Below, piece by piece: positions 41,720 through 49,972 of a stretch of DNA of 64,000 nucleotides. The notes beneath the pieces were generated by a model. It was not told the origin of the DNA. It saw only the letters and a program-made list of their open reading frames with translations, and made no database searches. The translations under genes were made by a program, and so were the position numbers. Origin of the DNA: Lysobacteraceae bacterium NML93-0399. Lineage in GTDB: Bacteria; Pseudomonadota; Gammaproteobacteria; Xanthomonadales; Xanthomonadaceae. Positions within the stretch are counted from its first letter, which is position 1. Each line of letters opens with the position of its first letter. The stretch is from assembly GCA_002307375.1 (NCBI GenBank), contig NTJI01000003.1, positions 186,001 through 250,000 on the forward strand, in the 5' to 3' direction.

Positions 41720-44700
41720 ATGCCCGACGCCGTGTCCGCTCCGCCTCCCCTGCCGACCGCCGGCCACGCCCGCGCCTGGTGGCGCGCGCCGGCCAGTCGC
41801 AGCGCGCTCGCCTGGGCGGTGCTGCAGGCGGCGCGCGTGCATGCCGGACCTGTGCTGCTGGTCGCGCGCGACAACCATGGCGCGCACCAGCTCGAGCATG
41901 ACCTGCGCACGCTCGGTGCCGGCACTGCCGCGCTGCCCGTGGTCCCGTTCCCCGACTGGGAGACCCTGCCCTACGACCGCTTCAGCCCGCACCCGGACAT
42001 CGTCTCCCAGCGTCTGGCGGCCCTGCACCGGCTGCCGTCGCTCAAGCGCGGCATCGTCGTGGTGCCTGTGCAGACACTGATGCAGCGCCTGGCGCCGGTG
42101 AAGCACATTGCCGGCGCGAGCTTCGATCTGACCGTCGGCCAGACCCTCGATCTCGATGCCGAGAAGCGCCGTCTCGAAAGCGCGGGCTACGCCCATGTGC
42201 CGCAGGTCCACGACCCGGGCGACTTCGCCGTGCGCGGCGGCCTGCTCGATGTGTATCCGATGGGCGCCGACCAGCCCTACCGCATCGAACTGTTCGACGA
42301 TGCGATCGAGACCATCCGCGCCTTCGACCCCGAATCCCAGCGCTCGCTCGACAAGATCGAGGCGCTGCGCATGCTGCCGGGACGCGAAGTGCCGCTGGAC
42401 GAGGCCGCCACCACGCGCGCGATGGACGCGCTGCGCGAGCGCTTCGACATCGACACCCGCCGCAGTGGCCTCTATCAGGATCTCAAGGCCGGCGCGACGC
42501 CGGCGGGCATCGAGTACTACCTGCCGCTGTTCTTCGAGGCGCCGCGTCGGGCACTCGCCGAACGCGATGCCACGGCCGTCTCGACCGCGACGCTGTTCGA
42601 CTACCTGCCCTCCGAGACCCTGCCCGTGCTCGATGCCGGTGCGGCCTCGTGCAGCGACCAGTTCTGGGACCAGATCGCCCACCGCTACGACCAGCTGCGC
42701 CACGACATCGAGCGTCCGCTGCTGCCGCCGGCCGAATTGTGGCTGCCGCCCGATACCTTGCGCGAGCGGCTCAACCAGAGCGTGCGCGTCGAAGTCTGCG
42801 ACGCCACGCATGCCCGTTTCGAGCAGGCCGGTGCGCTCGGTGAACAACCCGCGCCGGAACTGCCCGTCGCCGCGCGTGATCAGTCCCCCGGCGCGGCCCT
42901 GTCGTCGTTCCTGGGCAGTTACCCGGGCCGCGTGCTGATCGCCGCCGACACCGCCGGCCGGCGCGAAGCGCTGCTGGAGGTGCTGCACGCCGCCGAACTG
43001 CGGCCCGCCGTGCTGCAGGACGTGCAGGCCTTCCTCGACGGCGATGCGCGGTTCGCGATCGCGGTCGCGCCGCTCGAGGACGGCTTCTCGCTCGACACGC
43101 CGCAGGTGACCCTGCTCACCGAACGCCAGCTGTTCCCCGAACGCGCCGCGCAGCCGCGTCGCCGCAAGCGCGCCGGCCGCGATCCCGAAACCATCATCCG
43201 CGACCTGGGCGAACTCAGCGAAGGTTCGCCGATCGTTCACGAGGACCACGGTGTCGGCCGCTACCGCGGCCTGATCGTGCTCGAGGCCGGCGGCCAGCCG
43301 GGCGAATACCTCGACATCGAGTACGCCAAGGGCGACCGGCTCTACGTGCCGGTCGCGCAGTTGCATCTGGTCAACCGTTACTCGGGCGCATCGCCCGAAA
43401 CCGCGCCGCTGCATTCGCTCGGTGGCGAGGCCTGGACCAAGGCCAAGAAGAAGGCTGCCGACAAGGTCCGCGACGTCGCCGCCGAACTGCTCGAAATCCA
43501 GGCCAAGCGCCAGGCGCGTGCCGGTCTGGCGCTGGAAGTCGACCGGGCGATGTACGAGCCGTTCGCGGCCGCGTTCCCGTTCGAGGAAACGCCCGACCAG
43601 CACGCGGCGATCGAGGCGGTGATCCGCGACCTCTCCAGCAGTCAGCCGATGGACCGCGTGGTCTGTGGCGATGTCGGTTTCGGCAAGACCGAGGTCGCGG
43701 TGCGCGCGGCCTTCGTCGCTGCGGCCGCGGGCAAGCAGGTGGCGGTGCTGGTGCCCACCACGCTGCTGGCCGAGCAGCACTTCCGCAATTTCAGCGACCG
43801 TTTCGCCGACTGGCCGCTGCGCGTGGAGGTGCTGTCGCGCTTCAAGAGCACCAAGGAGATCAAGGCAGCGCTGGACAAGGTGGCCGAAGGCCAGATCGAC
43901 GTCATTGTCGGCACGCACCGGCTGTTGCAGAAGGACGTGCGCTTCAAGGAACTGGGCCTGGTCATCGTCGACGAGGAACAGCGTTTCGGCGTGCGCCAGA
44001 AGGAAGCGCTCAAAGCCCTGCGCGCGAACGTGCATCTGCTCACGCTCACCGCCACACCGATCCCGCGCACGCTCAACATGGCCATGGCAGGCCTGCGCGA
44101 TCTGTCGATCATCGCCACTCCGCCGGCGCACCGCCTGGCGGTGCAGACCTTCGTCGTGCCCTGGGACGATGCGCAGCTGCGCGAGGCCTTCCAGCGTGAG
44201 CTCAGCCGCGGCGGCCAGGTCTACTTCCTGCACAACGACGTCGAAAGCATCGGCCGCATGCAGCGTGAGCTTGAAGAACTCGTGCCCGATGCGCGCATCG
44301 GCATCGCCCACGGCCAGATGCCCGAGCGCGAGCTGGAAAAGGTGATGCTCGATTTCAACAAGCAGCGCTTCAACGTGCTGCTGTGCTCGACGATCATCGA
44401 ATCTGGCATCGACATCCCCAACGCCAACACCATCATCATCAACCGCGCCGACAAGTTCGGCCTGGCCCAGCTGCACCAGCTGCGTGGCCGCGTCGGCCGC
44501 TCGCACCATCGCGCGTATGCGTATCTGGTGATTCCCGACCAGCGTTCGATCAGCAGCGACGCGAAGAAGCGCCTCGACGCGATCGCCTCGATGGACGAAC
44601 TCGGCGCCGGCTTCACCCTGTCGACGCACGATCTGGAAATCCGCGGCGCCGGCGAACTGCTGGGCGAGGGCCAGAGCGGGCAGATGGCCGAAGTCGGCTT

Positions 44701-45232
44701 CAGCCTCTACACCGAGCTGCTCGAGCGCGCGGTGCGCAGCATCCGCCAGGGCAAGCTGCCCGATGTGGACGAGGTCGAGGCGCGCGGCGCCGACATCGAG
44801 CTGCATGTGCCGGCACTGATTCCCGAGGACTACCTGCCCGATGTCCACACGCGCCTGATGCTCTACAAGCGCGTCAGCGGTGCGAAGGATGTCGAGAAGC
44901 TGCGCGAGTTGCAGGTCGAGATGATCGACCGTTTCGGTTTGCTGCCCGATCCGGCCAAGCACCTGTTCGTCATCGCCGACCTGAAGATGCAGGCCACGGC
45001 GCTGGGCATCCGCAAACTCGATCTGGGCGAAGCCGGCGGTCGCGTGCAGTTCGTGGAGAAGCCGAAGGTCGACCCGATGGCGGTCATCCGCCTGGTGCAG
45101 GGCCAGCCGCAGCGCTATCGCATGGACGGGCCCGACATGCTGCGCATCACGCTCGATCTGCCCGACGCCGAAACGCGCCTGCAGGCTGCACGCGGCCTGC
45201 TGATCGCGCTGGCGCCGGGCAATACACGATGA
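41720..45232 (+). CDS. mfd: Transcription-repair coupling factor Mfd
   Basis: Removes RNA polymerase stalled at DNA lesions and recruits UvrA. The 1170-residue protein has the UvrB-homology region (DWETLPYDRFSPHPDIVSQR), the CarD-like RNA polymerase-interacting domain (PIVHEDHGVGRYRGL), the RecG-like motor with Walker A GDVGFGKTEVA, the DEEQ box and LTATPIPRTLNMA, and the C-terminal TRCF domain. The ATG at 41720 was preferred to an in-frame TTG at 41690. It overlaps the HD-GYP gene by 4 nt (ATGA). Confidence 0.97.
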   Translation: MPDAVSAPPPLPTAGHARAWWRAPASRSALAWAVLQAARVHAGPVLLVARDNHGAHQLEHDLRTLGAGTAALPVVPFPDWETLPYDRFSPHPDIVSQRLAALHRLPSLKRGIVVVPVQTLMQRLAPVKHIAGASFDLTVGQTLDLDAEKRRLESAGYAHVPQVHDPGDFAVRGGLLDVYPMGADQPYRIELFDDAIETIRAFDPESQRSLDKIEALRMLPGREVPLDEAATTRAMDALRERFDIDTRRSGLYQDLKAGATPAGIEYYLPLFFEAPRRALAERDATAVSTATLFDYLPSETLPVLDAGAASCSDQFWDQIAHRYDQLRHDIERPLLPPAELWLPPDTLRERLNQSVRVEVCDATHARFEQAGALGEQPAPELPVAARDQSPGAALSSFLGSYPGRVLIAADTAGRREALLEVLHAAELRPAVLQDVQAFLDGDARFAIAVAPLEDGFSLDTPQVTLLTERQLFPERAAQPRRRKRAGRDPETIIRDLGELSEGSPIVHEDHGVGRYRGLIVLEAGGQPGEYLDIEYAKGDRLYVPVAQLHLVNRYSGASPETAPLHSLGGEAWTKAKKKAADKVRDVAAELLEIQAKRQARAGLALEVDRAMYEPFAAAFPFEETPDQHAAIEAVIRDLSSSQPMDRVVCGDVGFGKTEVAVRAAFVAAAAGKQVAVLVPTTLLAEQHFRNFSDRFADWPLRVEVLSRFKSTKEIKAALDKVAEGQIDVIVGTHRLLQKDVRFKELGLVIVDEEQRFGVRQKEALKALRANVHLLTLTATPIPRTLNMAMAGLRDLSIIATPPAHRLAVQTFVVPWDDAQLREAFQRELSRGGQVYFLHNDVESIGRMQRELEELVPDARIGIAHGQMPERELEKVMLDFNKQRFNVLLCSTIIESGIDIPNANTIIINRADKFGLAQLHQLRGRVGRSHHRAYAYLVIPDQRSISSDAKKRLDAIASMDELGAGFTLSTHDLEIRGAGELLGEGQSGQMAEVGFSLYTELLERAVRSIRQGKLPDVDEVEARGADIELHVPALIPEDYLPDVHTRLMLYKRVSGAKDVEKLRELQVEMIDRFGLLPDPAKHLFVIADLKMQATALGIRKLDLGEAGGRVQFVEKPKVDPMAVIRLVQGQPQRYRMDGPDMLRITLDLPDAETRLQAARGLLIALAPGNTR

Positions 45233-45837
45233 GCGAGGGCGTCGCCCTGCCCGGCGATCTGGCCGCATCGCTGCACGCCCTGTCGGTGGCGCTGGACGAA
45301 CGCGACAGCTATACGCACGGGCACTGCGACCGTGTCGGCCGGTACGCGGTCGAACTTGGCACATACGTCGGACTGGACGCCGCGCGCAGCGCGCATCTGG
45401 CGCTCGCGGCCCGCTTCCACGACATCGGCAAGATCGGCATTCCCGATCACGTGTTGCGGCACCCGGGGCGCCTGGACGGCGAGCGGCTGCAGATCATGCG
45501 CAGCCACTCGGTCCGCGGCGCGCGCGTGTTCGCGGCCACCGGACGCGACGATGCAATGGCCGTGGCGCGCATCATCCGCGCCCACCACGAGGCGATCGAC
45601 GGCAGCGGCTATCCCGACGGCCTGGCCGGCGATGCCATCGCGGTGGAGGCGCGCATCCTCGCCGTGGTCGACGGCTACGACGCGATGACCAGCGACCGCC
45701 CATACCGCGCCGCCCTGGCGCACGACGAAGCCGTGCGCAGGCTGCGCGGCGATGCCGGCCGACGCCTCGACGGCGGCCTCGTGGAGGCCTTCATCGATGT
45801 GCTGGAGCGAGATCCGCACGCCCGCAGCCTGGCCTGA
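45229..45837 (+). CDS. Stand-alone HD-GYP domain phosphodiesterase
   Basis: A 202-residue protein that is little more than an HD-GYP domain. It has HDIGKIGIPDHVL (HD pair and downstream ligands), HHEAIDGSGYPDGL (the full HHExxDGxGYP signature) and DGYDAMTSDRPYR. All expected metal ligands are present, so it is probably an active cyclic-di-GMP phosphodiesterase. There is no sensor or receiver domain, unlike RpfG. Its start overlaps the mfd stop, so it is translationally coupled to a DNA repair gene, which is unexpected. Confidence 0.88.
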   Translation: MSEGVALPGDLAASLHALSVALDERDSYTHGHCDRVGRYAVELGTYVGLDAARSAHLALAARFHDIGKIGIPDHVLRHPGRLDGERLQIMRSHSVRGARVFAATGRDDAMAVARIIRAHHEAIDGSGYPDGLAGDAIAVEARILAVVDGYDAMTSDRPYRAALAHDEAVRRLRGDAGRRLDGGLVEAFIDVLERDPHARSLA

Positions 45838-45881
45838 GCGCCATCGCAGTCAGCGCCTGCGTGGGCGCCTGCACAGCGCGC

Positions 45882-46370
45882 TCAGAGCCGCGAGAACGAC
45901 CAGGACTGCATGCGGCCTTCGCGATACGGCATCACGCCATGGAAGGCGCGCGGGTCGCCGTCGAACACCAGCGGCAGGAACTGGCGGTCGCCCTCCCACA
46001 ACGGCAGCTCGAGGATGCGGTCGACGTCCACCCACTCCAGCGTGCCTTCCGGGTTCGACGTCATCGGCGTGCCGCTCCAGGCTTCGATGACGAACAGGAA
46101 CCCCAGCCAGTCCTCGCCATGCTTGCCGAAACCCGGCCAGCTGATCGTGCCGCGCAGCGTCATCGCCCCGCAGGTGATGCCGGCCTCTTCCATGATCTCG
46201 CGGCGCATGCCGGCCACGAGGTCCTCGTCCGGTTCCACCTTTCCGCCCAGGCCGTTGTACTTGCCCAGGTGATGATCACCCGGCCGCGCATTGCGATGGA
46301 TCATCAGCACCCGACGGCGATCAGGCGACAGCACGTAGCCGAGGGTGGCGACGATCGGGGTGTAAGGCAT
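45882..46370 (-). CDS. NUDIX hydrolase (MutT-like)
   Basis: A 162-residue pyrophosphohydrolase with a complete Nudix box, GGKVEPDEDLVAGMRREIMEEAGI in two overlapping parts: GGKVEPDED and RREIMEEAGI. The group with YNGLGGKVEPDED and WPGFGKHGEDWLG resembles 8-oxo-dGTP diphosphatases of the MTH1 type. The ATG at 46370 starts directly before the first strand. It converges on the HD-GYP gene. Confidence 0.85.
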   Translation of the reverse strand: MPYTPIVATLGYVLSPDRRRVLMIHRNARPGDHHLGKYNGLGGKVEPDEDLVAGMRREIMEEAGITCGAMTLRGTISWPGFGKHGEDWLGFLFVIEAWSGTPMTSNPEGTLEWVDVDRILELPLWEGDRQFLPLVFDGDPRAFHGVMPYREGRMQSWSFSRL

Positions 46371-46502
46371 TGCGCAGATCCGGCGGCGACGAAGGCCGCG
46401 CATTGTAGCGAGCCGCCCGACGGGCTCCGTGGCGGCGATACGGAGTCGCCACGTGGCACCCGCCGGCAACGCCGGTAGCCGCCGTGGAACCCGCGAGAGC
46501 GT

Positions 46503-49500
46503 TCAGCCGCGCATCGCGCGCATGCGGTCGAGCACCGACTTCAGTGCCAGCGGCCGCACCGGCTTGGGCAGCAGCGACAGCCCCGTCTCCAGCGCATCGC
46601 CACGCACCACACCGGTGTCGTCGGCGCTGACGATCAGCGTCGGGTGCGGACCGAAGCGCGCGCACAGCCGTGCATGCAGGGCGATGCCGGTGTCGCCGTC
46701 GTCGAGGTGGTAGTCGAACACCCACAGGTCCGCTGGCGCGGCGGCCATGGCGGCCGCCGCAGCCGCGCCATCGGTAACCGCGTCGACCGCGCAGCCCCAG
46801 CCACGCAGCAACGTCGCCATCGCGGCCAGCGCTGCCGGGTCGTTGTCGACGACCAGCACGCGCGCACCGGTGAGACCTGCACGCGTCACGGGGAGGTCGG
46901 CACCAGCGGCCACGGCCCGCGGCACCGCGATCGAGAACACGGTGCCGCTGTGCAGCCGGCTGCGCAGGGTGATCGGCGCACGCAACAACCGCGCGATGCG
47001 ATCGGCAATCGCCAGCCCCAGGCCGAGTCCCTGCCCGGCCGCACCGTCGCCGCGGCGGAATTCCTCGAAGATCAGCGCCTGCTGCGCCACGGCGATGCCG
47101 GGGCCGGTGTCGTGGACTTCGATGCACACCTGCGCGCCCTGTCGACGCACGCCGATCAGCACGCTGCCGGCGTGCGTGTAGCGCACCGCGTTGCCGAGAA
47201 AGTTCTGCAGCACGCGGCGCAGCAGTTGCGGATCGCTGTCGACCCAGACGCGTACAGGCACGCAGCGGAAGTCCAGCTTCCGCTCGGCGGCCAGCGCGGC
47301 GAACTCGGAAGCCAGCGGTTCCAACACATCCGACAGCGGAAACGCGCGGGGTTGCGGCACCAGGCCCCCGGCTTCCAGACGCGACATGTCGAACAGGCCG
47401 GTCAGCAGATCGCTGGTGGAATCGAGTGCGCCACGGATCTGCCGCAGGCGCGGCGCCACGGTCGGCGGCAGTTGCTGCGACAGCGCGTCGGTGAACAGCT
47501 GCGCGGCGTGCAGCGGCTGCATGAGATCGTGGCCGACGGCGGTCAGAAACCGGGTCTTGGCCAGGTTGGCGCGTTCGGCCTCGCGCCTTGCCTGGTCGAG
47601 GCTGTCGGTGCGCTCGGCGACGCGCTGTTCGAGCGTCTCGTTCGACAGCCGCAAGGCCTGTTCGGTCTGACGGAAGGCGGTGACGTCGGTGAAGGTCGCT
47701 ACGAATCCGCCACCGGGCATCGGATTGCCGCGGATCTCGATGACCTGCCCGCCCCGCAGGCGACGCTCGGCAACGTAGGGCGTGCCGGCACGCATGTGCC
47801 GCAGCCGTTTGGCGACCTCGGACTCGACGTCGACCGCGCCGATCAGACCGCTGTCGACGTTGTGACGTACCAGCGCGGCCACGTCCACGCCCACGCGCAG
47901 CAGTGACGGCGGATAGCCGAACAGTTCGGCATAGCGCGCATTCCACGCCACTAGGCGCAGCTGCTCGTCGACGACGCTGATGCCCTGGGTCATGTTTTCC
48001 AGCGCCGCTTCGAGTACGCGCTGGTTGAAGCGCAGATCCTGTGAGGCCTCATCGACGATCGCCGCCACGGTGTCGAAGTCCGGGCCCGCGTCGCGTCGCG
48101 CGGCATCGAGCAGCAGGCGTGCCGAGGCCGCGCCGAGCACCGCCGACAGTTCGCGCTCCAGGCGTGCCTGCATGCGACGCGGCACCGGCCCCTGCGCCGG
48201 CGCGCCCTGCAGAAGCGCATCGACGCGCGCGGCCGACAGGAAGCGCCGGCCGGCGTTGGCCAGCGTCTGCCGGCTTGCGCCCGGACCCCGGCGCCGGGCC
48301 GCGGTGTCATCGGCCGCGATACGCAGCGACAGCAGCAGCGTCACGCCGGTGCCGACGAACAGGCTCGCGCCGACCGCGCGTCCCAGCCGGCTCCAGCCGG
48401 TCAGACCGAACAGGCCATCGGGCGAGAGCCCGACCAGCGCGGCCGGCCATGTCTGCAGCCAGCCGGCCGTGTCGCCGGCGAGCATCGGCGGCAGCATCAC
48501 CCAGGCCCAGGCCGCGAAGCCGGCCAGCACGCCGACAAGCGCCGCGAACGGCGGCGTCTGCGGCCGCAGCACCGCAAAGCCCAGCGCCGGCACCAGCGTC
48601 GCCAGCGCCGAGAACGACACCGCGCCCACATCGGCCAGCGCGTCGTTGCCGCTGACCATGCGGCTGTAGCTCCAGCCCAGCAACATGATCGCCACGATCA
48701 CCGCCCGTCGCATCAACAGCAGCGCGCCGCGATGGTCGTCGACATCGCCCCGCGACCAGGCGCCGCGCAGCAGCCCGGGGGCGAACCAGTGATTGCCGAT
48801 CATCAGGCTCAGCGTCAGCGTGCTGACGATGACCATGCCGGTCGCCGCGCTCAAGCCGCCGAGGAACACCAGCAGGGCCAGGCCCTCCTGACCCATCGCC
48901 AGCGGCAGCGCCAGCGCGTACATGTCCGAGGAAACCGAATCGCCGAGCAACGCCGTGCCCGCGCGCGCCAGCGGCAGCATGGGCAGCGCGATCAGCACCA
49001 GGTACAGCGGGAAACGCCAGCGTGCGCTGCGGATGTGCGATTCGTCGCGGCACTCGACCACGCCGACATGGAACTGGTGCGGCATGATGAACATCGCCGC
49101 GGCGCCCAGCAGTGCCAGCGGCACAAAACCACCGGTCGCCGGCGCCGGCATCTGCGCCACCTCGGGCGGCCCGCGCAGGCCGAACCACACGAACAGGCCC
49201 AGCGCGCCCATCGCCGCCAGTTTGAATAGCGACTCGAATGCCATCGCCAGCACCAGACCACGGTTGTGGCCCGCGGCGCTGGCGTGGCGGGTACCGAACA
49301 GCATCGTGAACAGCGCCATCGCCAGCGCCACGTACAGCGCGCTGTCGTGCCATGGCGCGCCGGTTCCGACGGCCGCCTGCGGCTGGCCCAGCAGCGTCGC
49401 GTAACTCATCGCCACCGCCTTGAGCTGCAGCGCGATGTAGGGCACCAGGCCGAGCGCGACCACCAGCGTGACCGTCGCTGCGAGCCAGGCATCGCGCCCG

Positions 49501-49895
49501 AGGCGCGAGGCGATCAGATCGGCCAGAGAAGTCGCATTGCTGTCGCGCGCCAGCCGCATCAGGCGCAGCAGCACCGGCCAGGCAAGCAGGTGGAAGAGAA
49601 TCGCGCCCAGAAAGGTGGGAGGGAGCGGCCAACCGTAACGCGCGGCCTGGGTAACGGTGCCGTAGAACGTCCACGAGGTGCAGTGCACCGCCAGCGACAG
49701 CACATAGACGTGCCGCCAACGCCGCGCGAACGCATCGGGGCGCCGCTCACCGTAGACCGCGGCGGCGAACATCGCTGCCAGCCACACGGCGACGGCGAAC
49801 ACCACCGTGCCCGCGCTCAGCACGCCGGACACCACGCGCGTGTTGTCGAGGCCGGTATCACGGCAAATGGCTCCCCTTCGATCGCCGGCGAGCAT
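46503..49895 (-). CDS. Transporter-like hybrid histidine kinase (SSS-PAS-HK-REC)
   Basis: A very large sensor of 1130 residues. The first 530 or so form about 13 helices of the sodium:solute symporter fold. A PAS domain follows (about 620-740: GISVVDEQLRLVAWNARYAELFG), then HisKA with HDLMQPLHAAQLF, an ATPase domain (FLGNAVRYTHAG, DTGPGI, GLGLAIADRI), and a C-terminal receiver with Asp in VFDYHL and Lys in LLPKP. It resembles CbrA- or NahK-like sensors that couple transport to signalling. The start is uncertain: the only nearby ATG (49895) lacks a good ribosome-binding site. No response regulator lies beside it. Confidence 0.88.
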   Translation of the reverse strand: MLAGDRRGAICRDTGLDNTRVVSGVLSAGTVVFAVAVWLAAMFAAAVYGERRPDAFARRWRHVYVLSLAVHCTSWTFYGTVTQAARYGWPLPPTFLGAILFHLLAWPVLLRLMRLARDSNATSLADLIASRLGRDAWLAATVTLVVALGLVPYIALQLKAVAMSYATLLGQPQAAVGTGAPWHDSALYVALAMALFTMLFGTRHASAAGHNRGLVLAMAFESLFKLAAMGALGLFVWFGLRGPPEVAQMPAPATGGFVPLALLGAAAMFIMPHQFHVGVVECRDESHIRSARWRFPLYLVLIALPMLPLARAGTALLGDSVSSDMYALALPLAMGQEGLALLVFLGGLSAATGMVIVSTLTLSLMIGNHWFAPGLLRGAWSRGDVDDHRGALLLMRRAVIVAIMLLGWSYSRMVSGNDALADVGAVSFSALATLVPALGFAVLRPQTPPFAALVGVLAGFAAWAWVMLPPMLAGDTAGWLQTWPAALVGLSPDGLFGLTGWSRLGRAVGASLFVGTGVTLLLSLRIAADDTAARRRGPGASRQTLANAGRRFLSAARVDALLQGAPAQGPVPRRMQARLERELSAVLGAASARLLLDAARRDAGPDFDTVAAIVDEASQDLRFNQRVLEAALENMTQGISVVDEQLRLVAWNARYAELFGYPPSLLRVGVDVAALVRHNVDSGLIGAVDVESEVAKRLRHMRAGTPYVAERRLRGGQVIEIRGNPMPGGGFVATFTDVTAFRQTEQALRLSNETLEQRVAERTDSLDQARREAERANLAKTRFLTAVGHDLMQPLHAAQLFTDALSQQLPPTVAPRLRQIRGALDSTSDLLTGLFDMSRLEAGGLVPQPRAFPLSDVLEPLASEFAALAAERKLDFRCVPVRVWVDSDPQLLRRVLQNFLGNAVRYTHAGSVLIGVRRQGAQVCIEVHDTGPGIAVAQQALIFEEFRRGDGAAGQGLGLGLAIADRIARLLRAPITLRSRLHSGTVFSIAVPRAVAAGADLPVTRAGLTGARVLVVDNDPAALAAMATLLRGWGCAVDAVTDGAAAAAAMAAAPADLWVFDYHLDDGDTGIALHARLCARFGPHPTLIVSADDTGVVRGDALETGLSLLPKPVRPLALKSVLDRMRAMRG

Positions 49896-49926
49896 AGCGC
49901 AGCATCGACGCCGCTCCGGACGCACA

Positions 49927-49948
49927 AAGGCCGCCCGGAGGCGGCCTT
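49927..49948 (-). terminator. Terminator of the TonB-dependent receptor
   Basis: Stem AAGGCCGCC / GGCGGCCTT with a 4-nt loop, 24 bp after the receptor stop, followed by TTTG on the minus strand. It insulates the receptor from the kinase gene. Confidence 0.8.
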
Positions 49949-49972
49949 CGCATGACGCGCGTCAATGCCACT

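Noticed and set aside
41636-45364. Open frame of 1242 codons antisense to mfd
   Set aside because: Same composition artefact; no recognisable domain, and mfd on the plus strand is complete.
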